This document shows positions 26,401 through 37,678 of a stretch of 64,000 bases of DNA, piece by piece. Both the position numbers and the translations under genes were made by a program. The stretch is from NCBI RefSeq assembly GCF_004115265.2, contig NC_046293.1, positions 26,236,173-26,300,172 on the forward strand. The letters are read 5' to 3'. Within the stretch, counting starts at the first letter, position 1. Each line of letters opens with the position of its first letter. This DNA comes from Rhinolophus ferrumequinum. Its lineage: Eukaryota > Chordata > Mammalia > Chiroptera > Rhinolophidae. The notes under the pieces were generated by a model. That model saw only the letters and a program-made list of their open reading frames with translations, was not told the DNA's origin and did no database searches.

Positions 26401-28007
26401 TGTTTGATCCCAACTTCAAAGTAGGTGGTTTAATACAAGAATCTGGAGTTCAAGGGGGACCATAGTCAAAATAGAGAAAGCATTTGAATCTGTAGACTTA
26501 AAATGAGATCATTTAGGAAATGATTGGAGACTGAAAAGGAAAAAAAAGTGTTGCAAGAAGAAATAGTATAAAATTGTTTCAAATGCTTTTGACAGGTCAA
26601 GTAAGATGAGGACTCCACATAGCTGTCATTGGTGATGTTGGAAAGAGTTCTTTTGGTGGAGTCGTGGGGATAAATAAAAGCCTTATTATAATATGTTCGA
26701 AAGAGAATGTGACAAGCATAAGTAGTGAGAGTGAGTTTACACAACTTCTTTGAGAAGTTTATCTATAATAGTGAATTATAAGAGGATTGGGATAAAATTT
26801 AGGAGGGAGTAGGGGGTCAGCCACTGTAAAGTTTCACATTACTGTCAAATATTTTTTTCACTGTTTTTTACTCTTAGTTTCATGTATGAGCCAATTCTCT
26901 TTCATCACATGCTCAGTGGTACTCCAGAGCAGCATTTACCTCCTATCTAACACGTCAAAGACTATTATGAAAGCATCTCTTTTCATCATATATTCGAAGG
27001 ACACAGAGTAGGGTGGGAATGTATTATAGAGTAAAATGTCATCCCTCAAACTGGTAACAAAGCCTTCGGCTTTACCCACGAGGTCGTCCAGATCCTTAGA
27101 CATTCACGTGGCCAAAGACTTGATAGTGCAGTAAGACAAACAGGACAAAAATAGGTCATGTGAGTCCTCTTTTGCCTACTTGTGTTTCAGCCAACGAGCA
27201 AATACTGAGTTTCATGACTTCCTGGAGAAGAGCTCATCCCCCTCTCAACCGCACAGGAGGGGACCCATGCTTCCTCTCCCATTGCAGGGACCTAGACCTT
27301 TAGACCTAGGCCCATTGAGACTTGGGTTTTAGTTTTATGCAGTCTCCATCTTCCCTGAGCCTCTGTCCAGCCCCAGTTTGAGCTTTACCTTGGAGTCCAG
27401 GAGACTGTTGCTGAGATCTTTTTCCTCTGAGAAAAAGCCACAGGATTACCCCAACAGTGATGAGGAAGACGCCAACCAGAAGGGCTGGAACAATGATGAT
27501 TTCATACTGCTGATGCTGGACAACTGGGTAGGAAATTAAACAGGAAGAGAAGAGATTGAAGAAGAAGCTGAAGCTGATGTCTACACAACCTCCCTTACCA
27601 ATCAGTCCTCAGCTCATCATCCTGAAACGATCACCTCTTCCTTCTTCCGCTCTACTTCTATTCACTGAAATCCCTATTGGGAGCAACTCTCTAATCAGAA
27701 ATGCCAATATCCCTGTTTCTTAGCCCAAGTGTGCTCTGTGCCTCTTCTCTCATTTTTCCAATTGAGATGAAGATGCAGCCTCTGGATCTCTGATTGGTAC
27801 TCTCCACCCTTCAAAGACAATGACCTCTAGTGCCCATTTCTTTATCAACACTGTCTTCATTTCTCCTAAAAGTCAAATTATCCTCTTCCTGGAATCTATC
27901 CAGACCCTAGTCTTCATTACTCTAAAATCAGAAGGCAGACATCAGTGGTATCTGTACTTACTACACAATTTGTCACTAAAACTGCATTCCAGTAGCATTC
28001 GTTTCAT
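14196..28007 (-). CDS. STYK1: STYK1 (NOK), single-pass membrane pseudokinase
   Basis: Complete coding region in nine exons: 28007-27962, 27523-27389, 24979-24713, 23925-23744, 22031-21948, 19809-19601, 18012-17972, 17379-17283 and 14400-14196. They join in frame to 421 residues (human, from memory, 422). Order: a short N-terminus (MKRMLLECSFSDKLC), one membrane span at about residues 24-47, a proline-rich juxtamembrane stretch, then a kinase-like domain. The VAIK-type lysine is K146 (VVLK). The catalytic loop reads HGDVAARN (248-255) instead of HRDLAARN, and the DFG position reads GLG (268-270), so classical Mg-ATP catalysis is unlikely. The APE motif (293-295) and DIWSFG are kept. Family knowledge: STYK1/NOK promotes AKT/MAPK signalling and autophagy initiation from endomembranes. 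All splice sites are GT-AG and no break is seen. The 5' untranslated exons were not located. Confidence 0.96.
15060..15330 (+). repeat. L2 3' fragment
   Basis: L2-like text (ctctatgaaaccttccctta) in the STYK1 last intron. Confidence 0.5.
15335..15515 (+). repeat. MIR fragment
   Basis: Degraded MIR (tattatataaggcatggaag, then ttttagcctcacaataacaa) in the STYK1 last intron. Confidence 0.5.
15751..15790. repeat. (TG)n microsatellite
   Basis: An imperfect TG run of about 40 bases in the STYK1 last intron. A second TG/CA/TA mixed run lies at 16397-16456. Confidence 0.8.
16585..17234 (+). mobile_element. 5'-truncated L1 with inverted 5' end
   Basis: The plus-strand body runs from aaagaagaatgaaatcttat through a Laurasiatheria-type L1 3' UTR to tgtacacctgaaactaataa and an A-rich tail. 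The first about 30 bases are in inverse orientation, giving a perfect 20-bp inverted repeat (16583-16602 and 16614-16633). Target duplications aaaaaatacttgga flank it at 16571-16584 and 17235-17248. A TA run lies inside (17056-17080). It sits in the STYK1 intron next to the 17283-17379 exon, antisense to the gene. The matched ends suggest a fairly young insertion. Confidence 0.85.
17283..17379 (-). CDS. STYK1: STYK1 C-lobe exon
   Basis: A 97-bp exon encoding GAPPYPEVPPVSILQHLQ through KRPSSCTHT. The acceptor is caacag and the donor gtaagt. A truncated L1 ends only 34 bases past the donor. Confidence 0.95.
17972..18012 (-). CDS. STYK1: STYK1 helix-F mini-exon
   Basis: A 41-bp exon encoding WSFGILLYEMVTL. 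The acceptor is tttatag and the donor gtatgt; phases fit both neighbours. It is too short to appear as an open frame by itself. Confidence 0.95.
19601..19809 (-). CDS. STYK1: STYK1 catalytic-loop and activation-segment exon
   Basis: A 209-bp exon with HGDVAARN, CGLGLA in the DFG place and LKWLAPERLL. The donor is the gtacgg at 19600, giving an isoleucine codon split across the junction (RGD-I-WSFG). Reading through the donor produces a false short extension. Confidence 0.94.
20190..20330 (+). repeat. MIR fragment
   Basis: MIR 3' half (cataaggccacacagttatt, aagtggcagtgactagaagc) in a STYK1 intron. Confidence 0.55.
20350..20500. repeat. MER5A-like hAT fragment
   Basis: Contains ctcaacccaggctgaaaatc and aattgcctgagagcttttta, close to the MER5A core. 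Confidence 0.6.
21948..22031 (-). CDS. STYK1: STYK1 helix-E exon
   Basis: An 84-bp, phase-0 exon of 28 codons, from DVMTMDGLLYDL to HIGKQVLLAL. The acceptor is ctttag and the donor gtaagc. Confidence 0.95.
23220..23400 (+). repeat. MIR SINE
   Basis: Near full-length MIR: gagtacttgctaagtaccag, cattttacagattcagaaaa, and agtcacatagcgagtaagag. It lies in a STYK1 intron. Confidence 0.75.
23412..23620. repeat. MER3-like hAT-Charlie element
   Basis: About 205 bp with both internal arms: cacctgtggctatttaaatg near 23446 and gtagccacatgtgattggtg near 23535. It is the most complete of three MER3-like copies in the window. Confidence 0.7.
23744..23925 (-). CDS. STYK1: STYK1 N-lobe/hinge exon
   Basis: A 182-bp exon from ESAGLHEIQDFLGRIQ through the hinge PLYMVLEDMAQGDLLSFLW to TCRR. 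The acceptor is ccacag and the donor gtgagc. Confidence 0.95.
24332..24400. repeat. (GA)n/(GACAGA)n simple repeat
   Basis: A purine-rich run built from GAGAGA and GACAGA units in the STYK1 intron between exons 24713-24979 and 23744-23925. Confidence 0.9.
24713..24979 (-). CDS. STYK1: STYK1 juxtamembrane and N-lobe exon
   Basis: A 267-bp exon encoding the proline-rich linker, the conserved block LAKLQVPREQLSEVLEQI, a degenerate glycine loop (GSCGAIYR) and the VVLK lysine. The acceptor is ttctag and the donor gtaaca. Confidence 0.95.
25545..26430 (+). repeat. Ancient mammalian-wide interspersed repeat
   Basis: Starts attcatttattcaacaaatt and runs through gacaaagggaacaagaagcg, aggattttacttaca-like text and gatggattggatatggagtg. 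It is recognisable as a long, degraded, mammalian-wide element (L2-like start), but I cannot name the family safely. Frames inside it are not genes. Confidence 0.5.
27389..27523 (-). CDS. STYK1: STYK1 transmembrane exon
   Basis: A 135-bp exon carrying the membrane span IIIVPALLVGVFLITVGVIL followed by WLFLRGKR, a stop-transfer basic cluster. The acceptor is acccag and the donor gtaaag. Confidence 0.95.
27962..28007 (-). CDS. STYK1: STYK1 initiator exon (coding part)
   Basis: Encodes MKRMLLECSFSDKLC; the donor is gtaagt. Human STYK1, as I recall, starts MGMTRMLLEC. Here the codon matching the first human Met is AAG, so the second Met (28007-28005) is the conservative start. An in-frame ATG at 28025-28023 would add six residues (MGDEKG). 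The 5' exon boundary is not clear. Confidence 0.88.
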
Positions 28008-28289
28008 GCCCTTCTCATCTCCCATTGCCACACAGCTGTCCACTTCTATGCCTGACCCAAGAGAATGCCCGGAGCACGGCTGAGGATAGCTCCCACGGAT
28101 TCAGTCGTTCTGAAAAAAATTAAATGGAGCACACAGAGAACTTCAAAGCACAGCTACAGATTACTAGGTATTAAGTACCTGGAATTCTCTGAGTCATACA
28201 TTTATCTCTGTCCATCTACCTGATAGTCAGGCTGGAAGAACTTTATATTTTCCTGGCATTTTCATCTTTTATACAGAAAGTACAGCCCG

Positions 28290-28566
28290 ATTCTGGTCTT
28301 ATCCTTTCATGCCATTGTTTCTCAAAGTGTTTTCAAAGGCTCCCATCCTACCCAAGACTCCTGCTCCAGTGCTCAAGTACATGTTCACAGCACCTATCTG
28401 AGCAATTATGGTCCATAGCTTCAGTGGGGAAGGTCTACCTCCCCTACAGTCCTCAAGCAGGTCTGATTGTCTCTTGCTGTGTATCACTTATTTTTTAAAC
28501 AAAACATTCAATTTCACCTTTATACAAAGCTAATGAAGACAGTGAGCAAATAGTTGGCAGATTTCA
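28290..28566 (+). repeat. Local direct duplication A, copy 1
   Basis: About 275 bases from ggtcttatcctttcatgcca to ttggcagatttcaag recur at about 30926-31202 in the same orientation, with an estimated identity in the upper 80s percent. It lies upstream of the STYK1 initiator exon. I see no known repeat family in it. Confidence 0.8.
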
Positions 28567-30925
28567 AGAGAAATCCATAATATCTTTTTTTTGTATTTGC
28601 TTTCTTTGGCTTTCCTTCTCCGCATCATCACACTGCAGCCTCACAACCAACAGAAAGCATTTATCAATAAAAAATATTTAATTCTGCAGCTCTCAGAGTT
28701 CCAAGAATCTTCTCCTGCCCATCCTACATAGATAGATGCAGACACTCATTCTTACTAGTATATAGATTAAAGGCAGTGTCAATACCAAACCATCTTCTTT
28801 CTCTCTCCTTGTAAACAAAAAGGAAATATATGGTTCAAAAGTAAAAATGTAAAATGATATACCATAAAATCTTTTTCTTAACCTATCCTCCTCCATTTAT
28901 CCAGTTCCCAGTTCTCCTCCAAGTAAACTATAGTTACTAGTTTCTTATTTAGTCTGGCCAGAGATTCTTAATGGGAATTATTTTTAATTCTACTTAACCA
29001 GTATATATTTGAAATGACACCTCCAAAAATCTGGTTCGCTGTTCCTGAAGACAACTGGTGATTACCACCCTTTCGTATATCCATATATCTACAAACTGTT
29101 TTGCCCTTTGCCCCTGACTCTATGGTCGGCAAAGCCTACTTTAATTCTGATTAATGTGAAACAGAATATGGTGATTTCCCACTGTCTAGGTACCTAAATA
29201 TGTGATCTACTTTTGTAATGATTTGATAACAAGGTAGTTTTAAAACTCAGAATTGTAGCTTATATGACATACTATATTGTACATGTTACATTAGCTATAT
29301 TACTCTGTCTTCCATTACATTACACGTTGTGTTTTATTATTGATACCAATAAATACAATGCTACCTATTGAGGGAGAGTCTCTTAGATCGTGAAGCACAT
29401 ATGTAAAGAAGTTTCCCAGCTCCAGCCTCACCCCCTTTTCACTTTTCTTGAGCTCCATGAACTTGTATGGAGACGAGAGTTAAACGATTTCCTTCCAACT
29501 CAGAAGAGAGACAGGTGTGTGGTTGGTTGACAGAAGCAGAGTAAACAGAGGAGTAGCCAGAAGGAGAAAAAGTGCAGAGAGGAGGGGGAAATCTTTATCC
29601 GTGGGTTTGTATATAGCAAGGGATCTATGAAGTCAATGAATAATAAGACAGCAAAGTCCCTCTCATTGAGTCTGTAAGCCAAGAAGGCAAGGTGAGAGGT
29701 AGTTGAGAAAGTTTCTACAATTCCACAAGACCACATGGGAGGAAAAGCACTAATAACAGGGCAAGAAACAGAGTGCCTGGAGAGGGTGGAGTGAAGGAGA
29801 AGGTCTTAAAAAACAGCTCAGCAAGGAGAATTCAAAAGCTATTCGAAAATTTCTCACTGCTGTGCGAAATTCTTATTTTCCTTCCCTCTTACTTCCTTTC
29901 TGTGCATTATCAAATGTAATTATTTTCACTCAGGGAGCAGCCAGTTTCACGAGCTCGGTTCTCTGAGGAATAGGTTCTGTGAGCATAATCTCTTAGCAGA
30001 GCACAAGTGGAAGAAAGGTCAGTGAGCAGCCAGCTCAAGCTTGTGAACTCTTCCCAGAAACCAAACTGCACACCTACGCATACATACTGAAGGAAGTCAT
30101 TTATAGCCCTGTGTGCACACGGATCCCACACATGGTAGGCCACTCTCAGCTACAGGCACGTGGCCAAACATAGCGACACCCAATGACTCACACCCGTGTT
30201 TATACCACTGCACCTGGATATCACATTATTACAGAGCACCCACCTCTGGATACGGTAAGGCCTTTTATTGCATTTCCTGAAAAAACGTTCTCAATATCAG
30301 TTTTATTTGCGCATAGAAAGTTGCAAGATGCTGGATGAAATGAAACGGATGCTGGAGCAAAGAAATAAAGGTACAGTGTGGTGAGGCCCACTCAATAAAT
30401 TGCTTTCCAGCTGTTTGTACAGTAAGCTCTTTCCAATGATTACAGGTTGGCTAGAGGCATGTGGAGTATGCCAAATGAATCTAGAAATTTTCAGGTACAC
30501 ACACCACATATCCATGGAAGCCCATACAGGAAACCTAACCTCACGGAGCCCCCAAAGCACTTCTATCAAAAGATGCATATTCACTTGTAACAACAATACT
30601 CCTCTCGACGTTGCTGTTCTGCCAGCAATTAATATTCATTTACCACGTGTCTTTGCCTGCCCACTCTGTGTCCAGCTGCGAAAAGGCATGCCTTGATGCC
30701 AAACTCTTCCAGGATGGCTCTGCCTATGGGTTAGAGTCTAACCCATCTGACTATTAGAAGAATGTTCCTGATCAACAATTCTGTACCACATGACCAATAC
30801 TCTGTCCCCTTCAATTATATCTAGACAGTGTTTTCATGGTGTTTAAAACAAAAACGGTATGTTGGTTACTGCTTCTTCTCTTAACTGGACTGTAAAATCC
30901 ATAAGTATATAAAACATTATACCAC

Positions 30926-31202
30926 AGGCCTTATCCTTTCATGCCACTGTTCCTCAAAGTATTTTTAAAGGCTCCCCTCCTACCCAATACTCCTGCTCCA
31001 GTGCTCAAGTACACACATGTTTACAGCACCTGTCTGAGCAATTGTGGTCCACGGCTTTGGTGGGGAAGGTCTATCTCCCCTGCAGTCCTCAAGCAGGTCT
31101 GATTTTTCTCTTGCTGTGTATCACTTATTTAAACAAAACATTTAATTTCATTTTTATACAGTGCTAATGGAGACAATGCATAAATCATTGGCAGATTTCA
31201 AG
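30926..31202 (+). repeat. Local direct duplication A, copy 2
   Basis: Second copy of the 28290-28566 segment, 2.6 kb away and in direct orientation, with small insertions and deletions. Confidence 0.8.
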
Positions 31203-33976
31203 TTCTCACTTTAGTGCCACATATTACTAAATTCAGGGCATTAGAATCAAGAATGTGGTGAAGTTGTAAAGTTGTTTATTCTAATAACTATATTTGACAG
31301 CTGGTAACTATGTATATAGCGTGCCTACAGTTTACACATATCTATAATGCCAAAATCTCTTCAGGCAGGATTCTAATGAAAATGATATTATTGCCTCACT
31401 TGTGATGGTGATTTCTTATTTTTTTTCTCTTCTCAGTTGCTTCTGACTTCTGTTAGCATATTTTAATTCCCCTTTTGAAATAGGAATCTAGACAGGGGAA
31501 TAGAATAGCACAATGAAGGAGGAGCTACACATAGTAAGAGAATGAGAGTGAAATGGGAAGTGAAGTCTGTCCCAAATCTTTGCAAGAGTATAGTCTGGAG
31601 ACAGAGCAGTTAACAATTATAACTAGAATTGAACTAAATATTAATAGCAACTCACCAAACTCTTACACACCCTCACAATGCAAGCATCATATCACACCGC
31701 ATCTCTGCGTTTGTTTTACAATAACACAACTCTCACTAATGACATTTCTGCTGGGTTAGCACAAAATAGTCTCCCTGACATAATCAGCAATTTACCCATG
31801 AGTGTCCTGAAGAAATTCCTTACCAAAATACATCTACAAGTAAAACTTTAAAAATTAGATGCATTCTCTTGTACACTGTCTATGTACTGTGAGAAACTCC
31901 TCGATTGACTTCTGTATAACATCTGGTCCCGTTCCCATAAGGTGTGATTAAATCTGTTATTCCAGCCTCACCCTCAACCTTACTGCCAGCATATCAGCAC
32001 AAGTGGATCTGCCAGCCATATTCCTTTTATATAGACAAGGGACCCACCTTCTTAGATGGACGCCATACTGGGTTAAGGAAGTTGTTAATAGCTGTGGGCT
32101 ATGGGGCACAGGATGCAAAGACTTAAAGTGAGGAGGAGAAAATATATGGAGGTAGAGCCCCCAGAATGAGAGTATGGCTCCTTGCTCAACACTCAGTCTT
32201 CCCTCTCCTCCTCCCCCTTCCTCCTTATTTTGAGCTATTTAACAAAGCAAACTCATTTAATGGAATGAACATGTTAAGTTAGAAGCAAGATAAAGAACCT
32301 CGCAGATTTAGAACATTCCAGAACTACTTATCTCCAACATTCTGAAAACGATCTGTCCTTCCTGTCTTCAGATCCAATAAACATACTGAACAACTACCAT
32401 GTGTCAGGTATTGTGCAAGGATGACACTGAGATTCAGACAGTAAGTTCTGAATTGGCCAGGGTTTTTTGTTGTTGTTTTTGTTTTTATAAAAAGACAAGT
32501 AAATGGCAGAGCAAGGTTCCATACTCCAGTCTTTTAATTTCAAACCGAATGTTCCGTAAACTACTTTATTGCGTGTATGTACTTACCACTCAAATGGACA
32601 AGACCAATAGTGTCGAGAAGGATTTATGTCAGAAACCAAAAGAATCATGAAAATCGTAATGCTGAGACCAAATTTCACCACCAAATATATCATAAATTGG
32701 AAAGTACAGATAAGTAGCATCTGCCTTTAAATGTGTTATCTAAAGTTTTATAGTGGGACAGACGATGTCTGCATGTCTGTCTTCTAAATGTATTCTGAAA
32801 ATAAGGGTAGAATCAGAAATTTTTTCCAGTACTCACCAGATTGTGGAATCTTGGATCATTTTCTTTGTTTGCTCATTTTCCTGGATCTGATCCCAATCCT
32901 ATTTCTATTATTTGCTTTTGGAAGGAAAGGGCCTAGTTTCCAGGACTAGTGATCTTTCACTGTGAGCGGGAGGATCAGGAAGAGACCAGAACTCCCACAC
33001 GACAGAGCACTGGCCTGAGAATCCCACAGCACCTCAGGCTCCACCTTTCTACTGGAGCAAACTTGTGAGAAGACAAAAGTGAATGGAAGGTTCCCACTGA
33101 AGAGAGAAACTTCTTTAAATCCAGAGAATCAGACTTGTGTAGATAACTTGCTTTATCCTGGGTGATATCTCCTAGTGTGAATGAGGCAGAAAGCGAGGGG
33201 ATCACCCAGAGGGAATTGCTTGTCCTCCTGTTCTTTAACGTGGAGGGGTTGTGATCATTTTGACCTTCATTCACCCTCCCCCACCTTCCTAGAGACCCTG
33301 GGCCTGAAAGGCACTTTGAAACAGCTGGAAAAGAGGCTCTGCCACGGTGGCTGGAGTCCTGACACTGTTTCAACAAAGACCTTTTGACAATAAGACTGAG
33401 CATTATCAGTTTTTCTTGCTTTTTAATTTTATCTGTCTGCAGGAATTCCTGAAGCACACGTGATGTGATATTCGGCAGAGATGAGGAAGACTAATTTGTA
33501 TCTTGGCTCCTCCCCAAAAGTTTGCTCCATAGAGGAGCAGAGTGATGGCACACAGACAGGCCCCCTAAGTGTAGATAAGAAACACAGTGCTCACTAACTC
33601 TACAAGCAGATCGCATTTTGAATATGATCATATAGATGAACACACTGTATTTCCTTTGAGGTATACGAATTCAAGGCATTTTATTTTTATTATAATTATC
33701 ATTCTATTTTCCCATATTCCTGCTTCCCTAATTCTTCATCTACTACATCACACCTCAAAAGCCCAGAAATAATATATGTTTTTTTAGGTAATTTTATTTG
33801 CTGCTTTATTTTTATCATCAAGGGAACCTTTACTGACACATTAACTTGCAGCCCAAATGTATATTATCATGACTCTAAAGCAGATGTTCTTCAGCTTTCA
33901 TGAGATTCTCAAACGAATAGTGATCTCCCAAAAAGTCAACAATGGCTTTTCTTTTTTGGGGGCTGGGAAGGTCTAT

Positions 33977-34392
33977 TTTCTTTGTGTGTGTGGTTTTTCA
34001 AAATTTTTTAATTACAGTTGACATACAATATTATAATACATTAGTCTCAGGTGTACAACATAGTGATTCAACATTTATATAACTTACAAAGTGATCTTAC
34101 AGTAAGTCTAGTACCCATCTGATACAATACATAGTTATTACAATATTATTGACTATATTCCCTACGCTGTACTTTACGTCCCTGTGACTTTTATAACTGG
34201 CAATTTGTACATCTTAATCCCTTCACCTTTTTTACCCATCACCCCAATCCTCCTTTCCATCTGACAACCCCCACAAAGTTCTCTGTATCTATGAGTTTAT
34301 TTCTGTTTTGTTTGTTCGTTTATTTTGTTTTTCAGATTCCACATATAAGTGAAATTATATGGTATTTGTCTTTCTCTGTCTGACTCAGAAAT
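33977..34392 (-). repeat. L1 3' end, antisense to the window
   Basis: Reads, on the plus strand, as a reversed L1 3' UTR and ORF2 end: ttaattacagttgacataca, attgactatattccctacgc, and ttccacatataagtgaaatt. This is a common Laurasiatherian L1 tail. Confidence 0.75.
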
Positions 34393-34869
34393 AACATGTC
34401 TTAAATTAGATATTCTCTATGCTCTAGATTTTCTCTTCCTGGGATTACCAATCAACAACAATTTCCCCAGTCCAGAAGAGGGAAAAGCCAAGAACACCCA
34501 AAGGACACCCCACTCTAAATGCGGGTTTGCCTCTGATCCATCTGTCTCCTTTCTCCTACCTGATAAGAGTCCAGAAGACACCGCGTGGGCTGCTGTCCCG
34601 GCTGCTTTCAAACACCTTGTACCCACTGATGTCAGTCACGCTGTATTTCCAAGGATCAGTGCCCCTCTTTCCAACTCATCCAGCTGAGCTTTCCTTCTAA
34701 GAGGGGACTTCTGGTACATTAACAATCTTTTGGCACTTCCATAAGTGAGGAGATCAATTCTGTTTTCTGGCCTCTCCTTCAGCCTATTCTAGCCCACTGC
34801 CCTCTGGCAGGGAGAAGGTTCCCCAGCTGAGGAGAACAGAAGGAAGACAGTCTGCAAAAGATTTCAGGA

Positions 34870-34920
<51 letters not shown>
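34870..34920. repeat. (CA)n microsatellite
   Basis: A CATA start followed by about 20 CA units. Confidence 0.95.
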
Positions 34921-35514
34921 CACGCGTGCATGGGCACACACAGTTTTCGTTCTCTGATAATGAGTGCCCTACGCAGGCAGGCAGAGACAAATGGGCGGAG
35001 CTTTCACAATCAGGAAAAACAACGCAGCTGCTATTTACCTCAGTACTGTCATACAGGGTGTGTTACTGTAAAGATTCTAAACTTAAATGTAATCCCAGGT
35101 AAACAAAAACAAATGCCTGGTAAGATGAAAAAGACACCTCTGGGAACACTGCACAGCCACGAGCAAGTAGCAGACTCCCCCTGAGCAGTGGGTGAGGGCT
35201 TCAGAGCCCGGCAGCCTGTGAGCTGGAGAAAGTGGCTTCAGCACTGACCTGGTGCTTAACAGAGTCAGGCTTTGAAGTTCTAGTTATGGTTTGGTAGGTA
35301 ATTCATCAGGTTACCTGGAGCCTATCACCTGACCATGCCATTCCTTCTCTTCCTAGTTTAGGGACCAGGATACCTGTTCGTTTCCTGAGGACAGTGAAAA
35401 ACAGCAGAGAACAGCAGGAAATGAGTCATACCAGAAAAGCAGCAGGCCATGTGGCAAGTCCCCTCAACCAGTTATTCCACCTCACCATTCTCAAATTCTG
35501 AAGGCTCCCTTGGA

Positions 35515-35775
35515 CCTTCATCTCCCTACCTGGATCGTGGCAGACCCAGAAACTCACAAGTTTTTGTTTCTATCTCTACCCTGCCTATAATTTCCTAGGG
35601 GTTAGTGATAAGAGGAGGAGCTTTGGAGTTGGGCTTCTATTTGAATCTCACTTCTACCATTCATCATGACTGTAAGTAATTCTAACTTTCTGAACCTCTG
35701 TTTTTCCATCTGTAATGTAGAGGCTGGAATATCTACCTTCCAAGACTGTTGAAAGTCATATGGGATAATTTATGT
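35515..35775 (+). repeat. Local direct duplication B, copy 1
   Basis: About 260 bases from ttcatctccctacctggatc to gtcatatgggataatt recur at 37679-37936 in direct orientation with roughly 95% identity. The right half is derived from a MIR (ctgaacctctgtttttccat); the left half is not a repeat I recognise. Confidence 0.85.
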
Positions 35776-36309
35776 AAAACACCTAGTACAGTGCCAGGAC
35801 AATTCCAGACAATCAATGTATATCACCAGTCTCTCTCTTCCTCCCTCCCTTCTTCAGCTGTCTCCCAGGTTGGGAAGTAGTCACATAGCTGGACCAGATA
35901 GGTATGGCTGAATTAAGCTTTAATTAGTTTATAATGAGAAAATGGAAAGCAAGAAAGGTAGGAAGGCAGAACCATTTGAAAGCAGAGACATCAAAAGAAG
36001 AAAACTGGCTGAGGGTGACAGAGAATACAGAAGGAGAAAGAAAAAAGCTTTCTAAAGACCTAGTGATCAAAATCAAAGAAAGGGAGAATCACTAAGTAAA
36101 GATTTATGGCTTCAAAGAGGACTCTTTGACAGACGACTCTCTTGGCCAAAAGTCAAGGTGAAGCCTGGCGGTTTAACGAGTTCTTCCTTATTGCTAAAGG
36201 CATTATATCTTTCCTAATTGTAGTCAAGTTGGAACTGCCAGGAACAAAGTTAATGTGTCATCTCCAAAACTGTGGTATAGCAGAAGGAACGCACAGCTGC
36301 AGGATGGAC

Positions 36310-36430
36310 TTATTTCAACCTTGTAAAGCCTTGGTTTCCTGATCTATACAACTGAGATAATCACGCCCACTTACCTCAGAGGATTCCAATGAGAATTAAT
36401 GAGAATGTAAAGTGCTCTTCAATGGTAGTA
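36310..36430 (+). repeat. MIR fragment
   Basis: MIR 3' half: ccttggtttcctgatctata, then aatgtaaagtgctctt. Confidence 0.65.
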
Positions 36431-37064
36431 GTTACAAGATCCTCTTCTGGCAAGAATTCATTTGTGTACCATAATTACTTTTCCAATCAAGGGTTCCAGC
36501 TTAGTTTTTCTGACTGTCACATTGTACTTGAGGTTCTCTAATTTTGATTACGACTGCCCCACCACAATGCTCTCCAGAGTGTGGCTTTCCTTCAAAGCAT
36601 TGGCGTAAATGTGATAAAATCCCTTTCCTCTTTACATAGGTGTAATACAATGAAAGTACCAAAGGACATGTTTGCTAAATATTGAGAGAGAATAGCTGGA
36701 AAACAAATTCAATGAGCAAAAAGTGCAGAACCACTGTATGTGCGTGCAGATGTGCATGTGGATGAGTGAGGTGTGTGGGCATGTATTTTCTTAAGTAGAA
36801 GTTCGCAATTCTACTATAGCGGCTTTCTTATCTTAATGGAGCCAACAGTTATTCCAACCTCAGCATCTCCCTGTCCTTTACTTCCCTGCTCTGAATTCAT
36901 ATGCATGAGAAAGATACTGTTTTTAGACACTTCTTTCCTTAAGGTCTTTTATATCTTCCACAATAAAAGCCAAAAAGGCATATTCCTAGGACTCAGCTCA
37001 CTTTCAATTTTCATTACAAGTCTCAGAAGCATAGCCCAGTGCATTTCTGAAATCCAGTATAACC

Positions 37065-37240
37065 GTCTCTGCTTCTAATTAGCTGTGTCCTCTTGAGCAA
37101 GCTACTTAATCTCTCCTAAACCTCAGTTTTCCCATCTGTTAAGCTAGGCTTACAATATTATCTAACTCAGAGTCCTTGTAAGAATTAAATATTTAGAACA
37201 ATATCTAACATTTAGTAAATAGTAGCTGTTACTAATTATT
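37065..37240 (+). repeat. MIR SINE
   Basis: Clear MIR: agctgtgtcctcttgagcaa, then cctcagttttcccatctgtt. Confidence 0.75.
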
Positions 37241-37543
37241 CCCATAATTATAGGAATAAAAATATCCCTATAACAATTATATTATTATTCTTCAAATTAT
37301 GACATCTTCGAATGACCTCTCCTTTTGTATAAGAACTTCATCCTATGCAGAATCAATATCATAGTATAATACAATAATTAGAACACTCATTTCTGTACAT
37401 CACACAAGAATAAGAGAATCCTTTCCCGAGATCTAAGTTTAACGTGTCCTTACAGTACATCTTACCTAGGCTTCTACTATAATTTTCACACCTTCCTTCT
37501 GCAAAGCATCTGCTTTTTGCAAATCTTAAAGTTTCCACTCTCC

Positions 37544-37577
37544 TGTTTGTTTGTTTGTTTGTTTGTTTGTTTGTTTA
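37544..37577. repeat. (TTTG)n microsatellite
   Basis: About eight perfect GTTT units. Confidence 0.95.
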
Positions 37578-37678
37578 TAAATTGCTTCAGAGTTTTTGAA
37601 TTTAAAATATCACATACTTACACTAAAGGTGGATGTCGCAGACTTTGGACTTCTCTTCCTAGACTCTAACTCCCCAGA

